Of a stretch of DNA of 64,000 nucleotides, positions 55,024 through 63,831 are shown in pieces (positions within the stretch are counted from its first letter, which is position 1; the number at the start of each line of letters is the position of its first letter). The stretch covers positions 81,152-145,151 of the forward strand of contig NZ_QUEE01000012.1 of the NCBI RefSeq assembly GCF_003477885.1, in the 5' to 3' direction. The notes below the pieces were generated by a model. That model had not been told where the DNA came from, made no database searches, and was given only the letters and a program-made list of their open reading frames with translations. The translations under genes and the position numbers were made by a program. The DNA is from Lachnotalea sp. AF33-28 (lineage in GTDB: Bacteria > Bacillota > Clostridia > Lachnospirales > Lachnospiraceae).

Positions 55024-56802
55024 ATGAAAGCATGGAAGGGTTATTTTTTGAACCAGAAACTGGCAAAAAAAATGCTGGTGATTGTGGTGATTTTGGTTGC
55101 CGCCATCAGCTTTTCTTTCTTTACAAGCCTGCACTACCTGATCAGAAGCTACGATGACAATATGTACCGCCTTGCTGAAACCGGCCTTAAGCAGACAATC
55201 GGTGATCTGAACCGGAGGCTTAATGATATCAGCCGCCTGGCAGGAGATATTGCAGCAGATATGGATGTCCAGGAAAATATGATTGTACTTGGCGCACCGG
55301 ATATGGAGCACATGGACAGCAGGGCCAGGGGACAAGCTTATGATGCGCTCTATCCATACTATGATAACAATGAATATATTCTGTCCATTTCTTTGTTCGT
55401 TAACAGCTGTGTGGTCAACATGGGATACGGAGCCGACCTGGATTCTGAAAAGCGATTGTGTATTGTAGATGATCTGTCCGTCAGAAACGGCGATGCGATG
55501 TGGCTTGCACAGGAAGACAGCAGAGACACCATAGCTTGTGCCCGAATGATACGGCAGAGGAAATACCTTAAATTTACGGATTTGGGTGCGGTATACTTAA
55601 TTGCAGATCTTGATGCGATGATTCAGGATTCCATGCAGGATATACCGGACGAGGATGACCGGGGGATACTGATACTGATGGATGAACACGGACGCCTGGT
55701 TTCCGGAGAACTGGAGGGAGACGGAACGGATTACCGGAATATCTGGGAAAAATCGCATGGTACTTATCAGATATTGCGCATCGCGGGAGGAAAGAGAATG
55801 TTCGTCCTGTCCGGAGAGCTGTTCATTGAAGGCTGGAAATATGTTTATCTCCTGGACTATAACAGCTTGTTTTATCATCTAAGCACAGTGAAAATGATTA
55901 TGATTGCCGCATCTGCGCTGTCGGTATTATTGTTTCTTCTGATTACCCGCCGTGTATTGGTGAATATATTCGGACATTTGGAACTCCTGATCCGCAAGAT
56001 TCACGCCTATGGTCAGGGGCAGGAACTTTCACGATATCCGGAGGCGGTTTACCGTGAGAGACAGGATGAAATCGGCCAGCTTCATCGAACATTTCATGAG
56101 ATGACTCACAGCGTTAAGATCCTTCGAGATGAAAATTATGACAAGCAGATATTGCTTCGGGATACTACTATTAAAATGCTGCGCCAGCAGATCAATCCGC
56201 ATTTTTTGTACAACACGTTGGATACCATTAACTGGATGGCGCTGGGAAGCGGCAGTGAGGAGATTTCCACTATGGTGAAAGCGCTGGCAAAACTGTATCG
56301 TGCGTCCGCTAACAATACGGATGAGCTGATAAGTGTTCAAAGCGAGCTGGAGTATTTGGACAGCTATATACAGATACAAAAGATACGGTACAAAGATCGG
56401 TTGGATTTTTGTACATGGCTCGAAGATGGGGTGCAGCAATACCTGATTCCGAAGCTGTGCATTCAGCCTCTGGTGGAAAATGCGGTAAAATACTCTCTGG
56501 AATGCAGTATGGATGTCTGCATGATTCGGGTGGATATTCACAGAAGTGGGAAGATGCTGTTAGTAAAGGTATCCAATACAGGTTCAGCATTTGCTGAAAA
56601 TGTGTTGGAAAAGCTTGGAACAGGCGAACTGGAGAGCCAGGGCACCGGCATCGGGCTGCTCAATATAGAACAACGTCTGAAGCTGCTCTATGGCGGAGAA
56701 TGCGGGCTGCGTGCGATCAACGAAAATGGAATGGCGGCGGTAATACTGACAATCCCGCATCAAAGGAAGGAGGAGAACGGTGCGTGTAATAGTAGCAGAT
56801 GA
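55024..56802 (+). CDS. YesM-type sensor histidine kinase
   Basis: A 592-residue membrane kinase. A membrane segment (about 18-38), an extracytoplasmic sensor (about 40-290), a second segment (about 293-315), a HAMP-like linker and the His_kinase domain follow, with H393 in QINPHFLYNTLDTINW. The ATPase part has CIQPLVENAVKYSLE and GTGIGLLNIEQRLKLLYGG. The frame opens at 54982, but GGGGGAGA before 55024 favours that ATG. It lies between two binding-protein genes and overlaps the response regulator by 23 bases, so signalling and transport are probably linked. Confidence 0.93.
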   Translation: MKAWKGYFLNQKLAKKMLVIVVILVAAISFSFFTSLHYLIRSYDDNMYRLAETGLKQTIGDLNRRLNDISRLAGDIAADMDVQENMIVLGAPDMEHMDSRARGQAYDALYPYYDNNEYILSISLFVNSCVVNMGYGADLDSEKRLCIVDDLSVRNGDAMWLAQEDSRDTIACARMIRQRKYLKFTDLGAVYLIADLDAMIQDSMQDIPDEDDRGILILMDEHGRLVSGELEGDGTDYRNIWEKSHGTYQILRIAGGKRMFVLSGELFIEGWKYVYLLDYNSLFYHLSTVKMIMIAASALSVLLFLLITRRVLVNIFGHLELLIRKIHAYGQGQELSRYPEAVYRERQDEIGQLHRTFHEMTHSVKILRDENYDKQILLRDTTIKMLRQQINPHFLYNTLDTINWMALGSGSEEISTMVKALAKLYRASANNTDELISVQSELEYLDSYIQIQKIRYKDRLDFCTWLEDGVQQYLIPKLCIQPLVENAVKYSLECSMDVCMIRVDIHRSGKMLLVKVSNTGSAFAENVLEKLGTGELESQGTGIGLLNIEQRLKLLYGGECGLRAINENGMAAVILTIPHQRKEENGACNSSR

Positions 56803-58288
56803 TGAAGAGATCATCAGGAATGCGCTGGCGCATATGATCGATTACAGTTCTATCGGATATGAGCTGGTCGGAATTGCCCAAAACGGGATGGAAGCATACG
56901 GTATGATTTGTGACGAATACCCGGATGTGGTGATCACTGACATTCGTATGCCCATACTGGATGGGCTGGGTTTGATTGAACGTGCGGTAAAGCTGGATCC
57001 GAATCTGCGGTTTGTGATCCTTTCTGGATATGATGAGTTTGAATATGCGAGACAGGCCATGAAATTCGGTGTGCGGGATTATCTGCTTAAGCCTACGGAC
57101 CGCGATCAGCTCATGGAAGTGCTTGTACGATGCCGAAAGGAAAAGGAGGAGGCACGTCAGAGGATGCTTAGTGAACAGAGAAAGATGCTCGGGGATTTAC
57201 GGACAACCGTAGAGGAAAGTTATCTTTATGAAGGGCTGCAGTGCAGAGAATTCCATGCGGTATACCAGAAATACAGAGAACGCCTCAAATTCCGCGGGGA
57301 AATTCTCCATGCCTGTATCTGCAATTATGTAGAAGAACGGTTTCTTGCGGAAGCTCATAAGGATATCAGGAGAATTCTCAATAAATATGGGATAGAAATG
57401 GAATTTCCGGCAGTCTATGTGAAGAATACGGTTGTGCTGGTCCTGAATATTCCATCCGTGACATTATGCAAACAACTGGCCGGAAACCTGGAGTCACTTA
57501 GATACCGAGGGCAGCTGGTGTCTTTTACAGTGGAGTTTGTTCAGGATGCGGAAGAGGCGCTATGGAATATGATATTTGGAAGAATATCCAGATTCAATAG
57601 AATTTTACTGCTGGATGAGGCCGGAGAGTCAAGCGTGATATCCAATGACCTCACTTCACCGTGGAAACTGGAGCGCTTAAGAGAGGAAATTCTGTATCTG
57701 GAACCGAAGAGAATTCAGGAAATACTGGAAGGAATGTTTTCTCAATTTTCTACGGATACGGAAGCTGCCAAAAATTTTACTATGGGGCTATATCTGAAGC
57801 TTAATTCAGATGATTCTGAAGAAGCGATGGAGATTGCCTGCGACTTTTTTCGCAGCCTTAGGGCCTGCAGGAAAGTCGGGGAGGTACGGGAGATGTGCTT
57901 TCGTATGGCTGTGGGCAGTATGCGTCCGGAAGAAAAGAGGTCAGTTGTGGATATGATCAAGTCCTATGTAAACTCACATATAAGTGATGAAAACCTGTCA
58001 TTAAAATGGCTGGCGGAAAATTATTTGTTTATGAATGTGCAGTATCTAAGCCAGCTGTTTATAAAAAAGGAGGGTGAGCGCTTTTCTGATTATCTGAATC
58101 GGATGCGCATGGAAAAGGCCAGAAGGCTCATACTCACTTATCGCAGCGATAATATCAAGGATATCGCTTCCCAGGTGGGATTTGAGAGTAATCCCAGATA
58201 TTTCGGACAGGTGTTTAAGCGCTACTATGGGATATTGCCCAGTGAGCTAATCGTACAGCCGCATAATCGGGAAGTGACCGGAAAATGA
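56780..58288 (+). CDS. YesN-type response regulator with AraC output
   Basis: A 502-residue regulator. The receiver domain (about 1-120) has VADDEE, phosphoacceptor D54 in ITDIRMPILDG and the lysine in YLLKPTD. A long middle domain of unknown fold (about 140-390) precedes the AraC helix-turn-helix (about 400-500; LKWLAENYLFMNVQYLSQLFIK and IKDIASQVGFESNPRYFGQVFK). The start is GTG at 56780, preceded by GGAAGGAGGAG and inside the kinase gene (23-base overlap), showing translational coupling. Together they should control the importer at 51374-54941 and possibly the second binding protein. Confidence 0.94.
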   Translation: MRVIVADDEEIIRNALAHMIDYSSIGYELVGIAQNGMEAYGMICDEYPDVVITDIRMPILDGLGLIERAVKLDPNLRFVILSGYDEFEYARQAMKFGVRDYLLKPTDRDQLMEVLVRCRKEKEEARQRMLSEQRKMLGDLRTTVEESYLYEGLQCREFHAVYQKYRERLKFRGEILHACICNYVEERFLAEAHKDIRRILNKYGIEMEFPAVYVKNTVVLVLNIPSVTLCKQLAGNLESLRYRGQLVSFTVEFVQDAEEALWNMIFGRISRFNRILLLDEAGESSVISNDLTSPWKLERLREEILYLEPKRIQEILEGMFSQFSTDTEAAKNFTMGLYLKLNSDDSEEAMEIACDFFRSLRACRKVGEVREMCFRMAVGSMRPEEKRSVVDMIKSYVNSHISDENLSLKWLAENYLFMNVQYLSQLFIKKEGERFSDYLNRMRMEKARRLILTYRSDNIKDIASQVGFESNPRYFGQVFKRYYGILPSELIVQPHNREVTGK

Positions 58289-58471
58289 GAAAATGGCTTA
58301 TGATTATACAAAGAAGGCGGAAATACAGTTTTTGGATAATGCACAGGAAATATTGAAGGCGGCTCAGTAGCTATAATTAGAGTAAGTGTACATATTGCGG
58401 AAATATATTAACAGATATGCTCAGTAAAAAGTATAGTTATTTGGTATACTAGGACAGGAGAGAGGATAATT

Positions 58472-60061
58472 ATGACAGGGATCAGGCACATTATATGTGC
58501 TATACTGATGATCATTCTATGCACAGCAACCGGCTGCCAGAGTAAAACCGGACAGGATGATTCGGGCAGCGGCCAGTCGCCGCCCCATATTACTGTTGCT
58601 GTTTATGACCGGGGAACAATTCGCACACCGGAGTATGGGACTTTAACGGATAACCGATGGACTGAGATGATAAAGAAGAAAGTATGGGAAGAACTGGGTA
58701 TAGAGATAGAATTCGCATCGATACCGCGTGAGGCGGACGCAAGTGAGCTGGCAGAGCTTACAAGGAATAAAATAGATATTTTCTTTACGTATGAGACCGA
58801 TGATTTTCTAAACCTTGTTAAGAGCGGAGCCGCCGCGGATCTTAGCGGGTATATGAACGGGGCAGGTGCATTCCTGCAGGAACAGCTTGGAGAGGAGATT
58901 TTAAAATATGGCCGGGTAAACGGCGGTCAATATGCGGTGAATGGCATACGCAGCCTGACCGCGATGTTTTGCTCTTATATTAGAAAAGACTGGCTGGAAT
59001 GTCTGGGAATAGAACTGCCTGTGCGAAACGGCGTCTCATCATTGACACCCGATGAACTGATGGAAGTGATGATAAGAATGAAAGATGCAGGTTTCTGTCA
59101 GTACCCATATGGGCTTGTGGAGAGTTATACGGGTATACAGCCTATAGAAGGCGCATTTATTAAGCCTGAATCCATAGTTAAAGAGCAGGACCGTGCCATG
59201 CTCGTTGGCAATTATCTGATCGGCATGGATGGGGATGAGAACGCCTTTCTGTTTTTGAATGAGTGCTACAGGAGAGGGCTGATCAGGCCGGATTATTACA
59301 GTATAACAGACAACGGTCTGGGAGAGAGCATCGCCGCAGGCGAATGCGGATTCTGGAGTGCGGCCCAGTGGATGTATCTGAATAAAGGAGGATATCTGAC
59401 AGAGCTGTATGATGTGGATTCGGAGGCGGAAATCTGGCCTGTAGAGATCTGTCAGGCGGATGGTTCTCCTGCGCTCTACCAAAAATACAGTCCGATTGCG
59501 GCATATGTGATGGTATCGTCCGACTGCGGAGATATCCCGGCTGCACTGGCATATTTGGAGTGGTGTCTTGGAGATGAGGCTCACATCATGCTGCAGCACG
59601 GAATTGAAGGAGAACACTGGGAATACAACGAAGATGATGTAATGGTACCTATAGACAGTTATTATAATTACAAAAGCAGAATTGATGTTACGGATCTGGA
59701 TATGTTTTTATTGGATGATCCGTGTCTGACCGGAGAAAACGCAGCAGCGGCCAATCGCTACACAGTAGAGATTTGGAAGGAGCCCCGCATCGCAAAGCAA
59801 TACCTGCTGTCTCAGAAGATGGCGGTTGGGGAGGGGAAATGGAGCCCTCCCTACATAGACCGCATCATCGAATCAGCAATTATTTATAAGGATAAAATCG
59901 ACTATAACACACAAAAACTGATCCGTGACTGCATTATGGCACCGGAAGGCTTTGCAGCGCAGGTTTACAGTGAACGCCTGAAAACCCTGATGGAAGAAGG
60001 CGGCCGCCAGGTATTGTATGAAAAGCTTAGGGCCTTTCGTCATTCTCCAGCAGTTCAATAA
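58472..60061 (+). CDS. Sugar-binding lipoprotein (LplA-type), second copy
   Basis: A 529-residue binding protein clearly paralogous to the 53310 product. Shared stretches include VYDRG, ADLSGYM/ADLTDYM, SYIRKDWLE and QPIEGAFI. The lipobox ATGC puts the lipidated cysteine at 22. GGAGAGAGG precedes the ATG, and TATACT at 58445-58450 may be its own -10. It is separated from the permeases by the two-component genes and no permease follows, so it may serve the same permeases with a different ligand range, or supply the ligand signal to the kinase. Its end overlaps the convergent VOC gene by 35 bases. Confidence 0.92.
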   Translation: MTGIRHIICAILMIILCTATGCQSKTGQDDSGSGQSPPHITVAVYDRGTIRTPEYGTLTDNRWTEMIKKKVWEELGIEIEFASIPREADASELAELTRNKIDIFFTYETDDFLNLVKSGAAADLSGYMNGAGAFLQEQLGEEILKYGRVNGGQYAVNGIRSLTAMFCSYIRKDWLECLGIELPVRNGVSSLTPDELMEVMIRMKDAGFCQYPYGLVESYTGIQPIEGAFIKPESIVKEQDRAMLVGNYLIGMDGDENAFLFLNECYRRGLIRPDYYSITDNGLGESIAAGECGFWSAAQWMYLNKGGYLTELYDVDSEAEIWPVEICQADGSPALYQKYSPIAAYVMVSSDCGDIPAALAYLEWCLGDEAHIMLQHGIEGEHWEYNEDDVMVPIDSYYNYKSRIDVTDLDMFLLDDPCLTGENAAAANRYTVEIWKEPRIAKQYLLSQKMAVGEGKWSPPYIDRIIESAIIYKDKIDYNTQKLIRDCIMAPEGFAAQVYSERLKTLMEEGGRQVLYEKLRAFRHSPAVQ

Positions 60062-60491
60062 TGAGTTTCGTATTGCGGCGGTCGTCCAGATAGGCATAAC
60101 GGCCGCCCTTATATTCGCCTTTTTGGAGCAGTATCATGCCTTCATCCTCGTAGGCCTTAATCATCTCAGCCATATTGGTGCATAAAAATGCGATATGGTG
60201 GAGCCCTTCCCCATTCTGATCCAGGCATTCGCGCCAGATGGAAGGCTGATCATCCACAGGCTGTATCAGTTCAATCTGTATGTTGTCCAACTGAAAGAAG
60301 GACTGATAGATCCGTGCATAACAGGGCCTGCCGCGGTATACTGTCTTTGTCAGCTCGTATTCCGCAGAGGTTATGATCTCCGGCACTTCGGTATGAAGAT
60401 ATTCGGCCCATTTCTTTGTGGTTTCCACGATACTATGGGTTAAAAAACCAATTTGCGTAGTTTTGGTAAGATCTATGGATGCTGGTATCAT
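60027..60491 (-). CDS. VOC-family (glyoxalase/bleomycin-resistance fold) protein
   Basis: A 154-residue protein with two beta-alpha-beta-beta-beta units. Likely metal ligands are H19 (FLTHSIVET), H near 98 (GLHHIAF) and E near 147 (LIIELLE), the methylmalonyl-CoA-epimerase/glyoxalase pattern. The reaction is unknown. AGGAGG precedes the ATG. Upstream on the same strand lies the deleted sugar isomerase (60565-60892), probably once in one operon, so a role in sugar metabolism is suggested. The 3' end overlaps the convergent binding-protein gene by 35 bases. Confidence 0.88.
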   Translation of the reverse strand: MIPASIDLTKTTQIGFLTHSIVETTKKWAEYLHTEVPEIITSAEYELTKTVYRGRPCYARIYQSFFQLDNIQIELIQPVDDQPSIWRECLDQNGEGLHHIAFLCTNMAEMIKAYEDEGMILLQKGEYKGGRYAYLDDRRNTKLIIELLENDERP

Positions 60492-60523
60492 AGTAAAACC
60501 TCCTATTATTGTGTATTTTGTAT

Positions 60524-60536
60524 CAGTTTAAAACTG
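60524..60536. promoter_or_regulatory. Small palindrome upstream of the VOC gene
   Basis: CAGTTTAAAACTG is a perfect inverted repeat around a single central base, 33 bases before the VOC start codon. It lies between the broken isomerase stop and the VOC ribosome site. It may be an operator or chance; no other copy was noticed. Confidence 0.3.
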
Positions 60537-60564
60537 CCGTGCTGCAGCGGCATGAGCGCCGTGC

Positions 60565-60892
60565 CTACATAAGCGTGACCCCGGCTTCTACTGCTTTCTT
60601 CCGTATATTGGAAAGTCCGGTTATATACTGGGAAAGTTCCGGCATATGTTCCAGAAACAGGGTGACTTCATGATCCAGCTCAGAGCAGAGCCTAAGCACG
60701 TGTACCAAGGATGCCCACTTCCCCGATCAGTATACCGTTTTCTTCTGCCGCCCTATTATAGGCGGCCACCGTATCCGTGTCCGCACCGGGCTGTACCGGA
60801 GAAACGGCCGCGCAGACCCCGAGAGACCGCAGACATGCGATCCAGTCTTCCGGTGTGGAATACTTCAGCTGATAATTAACCCCAATCCTCAT
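60565..60892 (-). pseudogene. Sugar phosphate isomerase/epimerase with large internal deletion
   Basis: The ATG at 60892 begins MRIGVNYQLKYSTPEDWIAC and continues to NGILIGEVG, the start of a xylose-isomerase-like (AP endonuclease 2 family) TIM barrel. The frame then ends at 60692. In another frame the sequence reads LVHVLRLCSELDHEVTLFLE, continues to RKKAVEAGVTL and stops at 60565-60567, the usual C-terminus of the same family. About 60 N-terminal and 48 C-terminal residues remain of a normal length near 280. Roughly 500 bases are missing at a junction near 60700-60715, with a frame change. The product cannot be a functional isomerase. Confidence 0.75.
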
Positions 60893-61003
60893 AATGAATC
60901 CCGCCTTTCAGAGTACCCGCTAAATAAACTTATTATAACATTATTTATTCCAAAATGGTAGCGCAGGCACCGGCAAATCCGTGTATCATTTTCTGTTATT
61001 TTA

Positions 61004-61031
61004 TTGAAGTATCTGTTTTCTGCTGTATAAT
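61004..61031 (+). promoter_or_regulatory. Promoter for the oligogalacturonate lyase gene
   Basis: TTGAAG at 61004-61009 and TATAAT at 61026-61031 are spaced by 16 bases, 46 bases before the start codon at 61078. Confidence 0.6.
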
Positions 61032-61077
61032 AGAAGAGTAGCAAAAAACAGGCAGTTATCTTATGGAGGAAACCGCA

Positions 61078-62223
61078 ATGAAACCGTACAAGACATATCC
61101 GTCTGAGAAAAGAAGCTATAAGGACCGTATATCCGGAGCCACCGTAACACAGCTGACAGGTTATCTTGGCCACAGCTATCACACCTATTTTACAAATAGC
61201 GGGTGGTACGACGGCAACCAAAGACTTTTATTTACATCCGACCGGGAAAATGTCACCAATCTGTTCAGCATACACATCGGGAGCGGAGAGATCAGCCAGC
61301 TGACCTGTTTTGAACCGGGCAGCAGGCAGAAGGTGCATTTTACCAACGATGTGAATCCGAAACGGCCGGAGGTGTATTATTCGGCGGGCCGGGAGGTGCG
61401 CGCCCTGAACCTGGAGACGCTTGAGACAAGGCCTCTTTACACCCCGCCGGAAGGCTTTAACGCCAGCTGCGGACTGGTGGGGGCCGACGGACAGTATATC
61501 TACGGCGTACTGATGGAGGATCTGTCCGGCCGTATCTACGCGGATTTGACCGCCAGCTATATCGGCATGAGAGAGATTTTTGAGGCGAAACCGGACTGCC
61601 GCGTATTCCGGGTGAATGTGGATACCGGGGAGGCAGAGACTCTGTGGCAGGAGAACTGCTGGATCGGCCATGTCAATCCTTCTCCCACCCAGCCCAATCT
61701 GCTTACCTTCTGTCATGAGGGCAACTGGGAAATGGTGGATCATCGGATCTGGCTTCTCGACACCGAAAAGGGGACTCCTGTAAAGATCAGAGAGCGTGCC
61801 GAAAAGGGAGAGAAGATCGGCCATGAATACTGGTATGCGGATGGCCTGCGGGTAGGATATCAGGTACATAAGCCAAACGATGGGTCCTATTTCGGAGTGG
61901 TAAATTATGACGGTACCGGTATGCAGGAGGCGAAGTGCGTGCCGCTTCCGAGCCCTGACCATGTGCATTCCAACGATTTTCATCTGATTGTCAGCGATTC
62001 CGGAAAATCCATCAAGCTGTACCGCTATAACGGCAGCAGCTTTGACAATGCCCGGGTGCTCGCCATGCATGACGGCAGTTTCTTCTTCGGCAGCCATCAT
62101 CCGCATCCCCGCTTTACTGCGGACGGAAAGCAGGTGCTTTATAACAGCAATGTGAGCGGCTACTGCAACCTGTATATGGTGGAGGTCCCGGAAGATGTAA
62201 GCGCTCTGCCGCAAGTGCAGTAG
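61078..62223 (+). CDS. Oligogalacturonate lyase (PL22-type)
   Basis: A 381-residue seven-bladed propeller enzyme that converts unsaturated digalacturonate from pectin into keto-uronate monomers in the cytoplasm. The family start YPSEKRSYKDRISGATVTQLT, GHSYHTYFTNSGWYDG and repeated WLLDTEKGT-type strands are present, as is the C-terminal HHPHPRFTADGKQVLYNS. Histidines in these motifs bind the catalytic metal in known members. An in-frame ATG at 61063 overlaps the GGAGGAAA ribosome site, so 61078 is preferred. Alone with its promoter, it is followed by GH51 after 105 bases. Confidence 0.92.
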   Translation: MKPYKTYPSEKRSYKDRISGATVTQLTGYLGHSYHTYFTNSGWYDGNQRLLFTSDRENVTNLFSIHIGSGEISQLTCFEPGSRQKVHFTNDVNPKRPEVYYSAGREVRALNLETLETRPLYTPPEGFNASCGLVGADGQYIYGVLMEDLSGRIYADLTASYIGMREIFEAKPDCRVFRVNVDTGEAETLWQENCWIGHVNPSPTQPNLLTFCHEGNWEMVDHRIWLLDTEKGTPVKIRERAEKGEKIGHEYWYADGLRVGYQVHKPNDGSYFGVVNYDGTGMQEAKCVPLPSPDHVHSNDFHLIVSDSGKSIKLYRYNGSSFDNARVLAMHDGSFFFGSHHPHPRFTADGKQVLYNSNVSGYCNLYMVEVPEDVSALPQVQ

Positions 62224-62266
62224 GCGTATGCCGGAAGAAATATCAAATATACTGGAAAAAAAGCAG

Positions 62267-62295
62267 TTTCATTCTTTGCCAGGTACCGTTATAAT
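62267..62295 (+). promoter_or_regulatory. Possible promoter for the GH51 gene
   Basis: A perfect TATAAT lies at 62290-62295, with a weak -35 TTTCAT at 62267-62272 (17-base spacer), 34 bases before the start codon at 62329. Confidence 0.4.
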
Positions 62296-62328
62296 GGTTG
62301 GCAGTAACAAACGATGGAGGAAACGGCG

Positions 62329-63831
62329 ATGAAAGAAGCGAAAATATTTATCGACAGACATTTTACAGTGGGAGAGGTGGATAAGCGCATCTACGGCTCC
62401 TTTATAGAACACTTGGGACGCGCGGTTTATGGAGGCATTTATCAGCCGGGCAGCCCGCTCTGTGATGAGCAGGGATTCCGCAGGGACGTGATCGGCCTCA
62501 TATCCAGGCTGAATGTCCCGGTGGTGCGGTATCCGGGCGGTAACTTTGTGTCCGGCTATCACTGGGAGGACGGCGTGGGCCCTAAGAGCGCCCGCCCGGA
62601 GAAGATCGATCTGGCCTGGAATGTGATCGAGACCAACCAGTTCGGCCTCAATGAGTTTATGGACTGGGCGGATAAGGCGAAGACAGAGCCGATGATGGCG
62701 GTGAATCTGGGTACCAGAGGCGTGGAAGACGCTAAAAACATCGTGGAATACTGCAACTTAAAGGGCGGCAGCTATTACAGCGATTTAAGAAGATCCCACG
62801 GCTATGAAAATCCCCATGATATCAAGCTGTGGTGCCTTGGCAACGAGATGGACGGCCCCTGGCAGATGGGCCATAAGACAGCCGCCGAATACGGCAGGAT
62901 CGCGGCGGAAGCCGGCCGAATTATGAAAATGGTGGATCCTTCAATCGAACTGGTGGCATGCGGAAGCTCATCGCTCACCATGGACACCTTCGGCACCTGG
63001 GAGGACACGGTGCTTTCCGAATGCTATGACCAGGTGGACTATCTTTCCCTGCATCAGTATTACGCTAATGCGGAAAACAACACGCCGGAATTTCTGGCCA
63101 ATACCGTGGCGATGGACAAATTCATTTCTTCTGTGATTTCCATCTGTGATGCGGTGAAAGCTAAAAAGAGAAAGAACAAGTCCATCCATCTCTCCTTTGA
63201 CGAGTGGAACGTATGGTACCATTCCCATGAGCAGGACCGGAAATTGGAGCGCTGGTGCAAAGCGCCGCATCAGCTGGAGGATATCTATAACTTTGAGGAT
63301 GCGTTGCTGGTTGCCGGCATGATGATCACGATGCTGCATCATGCGGACCGCGTGAAGGTGGCATGTCTCGCACAGCTGGTCAACGTGATCGCGCCGATCA
63401 TGACCAGCGACAGCGGCGCCTGGGCTCAGACTATTTACTATCCGTTTGAGATGATCAGCAATTACGGCCGCGGTGAGGTCTTAAACACCGTCGTGGATTC
63501 CCCCGTATATGAGAGCAGACACGCAGATGCGCCCTATCTGGATGCGGTCTGTGTGATGAACGGGGAGGATGAGAGCCTGACCGTATTCGCAGTCAATAAG
63601 GATCTGGAGGATTCCATGGAGTTTACCTGTGACCTGCGCCAGTTTGAAGGCTATCAGGTGACGGAGCACAGGGTGCTCACCCATGCGGATGTGAAGGCGG
63701 AAAATACGGAAGAAAATCCGGAGAATGTGGTTCCTGTTACGGTGGAAAATGCCAGGGTGGAGTCCGGCATGCTTAAGGCCGTGCTCTGCGATAAGAGCTT
63801 CCATATGATCAGGCTGCAGAAGCAGTCATAG
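62329..63831 (+). CDS. GH51 alpha-L-arabinofuranosidase
   Basis: A 500-residue cytoplasmic enzyme that removes terminal arabinofuranose from arabinan or arabinoxylan oligosaccharides. The TIM barrel has VVRYPGGNFVSGYHWEDGVG, acid/base E173 in CLGNEMDGPWQMG and nucleophile E292 in SFDEWNVWYHS. A C-terminal beta domain begins after about 385. Length is usual for the family. As with the lyase gene, an in-frame ATG 15 bases upstream (62314) contains the ribosome site GGAGGAAA, so 62329 is chosen. The leader closely resembles that of 61078. Confidence 0.94.
   Translation: MKEAKIFIDRHFTVGEVDKRIYGSFIEHLGRAVYGGIYQPGSPLCDEQGFRRDVIGLISRLNVPVVRYPGGNFVSGYHWEDGVGPKSARPEKIDLAWNVIETNQFGLNEFMDWADKAKTEPMMAVNLGTRGVEDAKNIVEYCNLKGGSYYSDLRRSHGYENPHDIKLWCLGNEMDGPWQMGHKTAAEYGRIAAEAGRIMKMVDPSIELVACGSSSLTMDTFGTWEDTVLSECYDQVDYLSLHQYYANAENNTPEFLANTVAMDKFISSVISICDAVKAKKRKNKSIHLSFDEWNVWYHSHEQDRKLERWCKAPHQLEDIYNFEDALLVAGMMITMLHHADRVKVACLAQLVNVIAPIMTSDSGAWAQTIYYPFEMISNYGRGEVLNTVVDSPVYESRHADAPYLDAVCVMNGEDESLTVFAVNKDLEDSMEFTCDLRQFEGYQVTEHRVLTHADVKAENTEENPENVVPVTVENARVESGMLKAVLCDKSFHMIRLQKQS

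Noticed and set aside
58293..58370. A 25-codon open frame (MAYDYTKKAEIQFLDNAQEI...) between the response regulator and the second binding protein
   Set aside because: It has a plausible composition but no convincing ribosome site and no recognisable family. It may be a fragment of a lost gene, yet nothing visible supports that.
61228..62214. Antisense open frame of about 328 codons within the oligogalacturonate lyase gene
   Set aside because: It lies wholly inside a well-supported lyase gene and has no start signals or family features.
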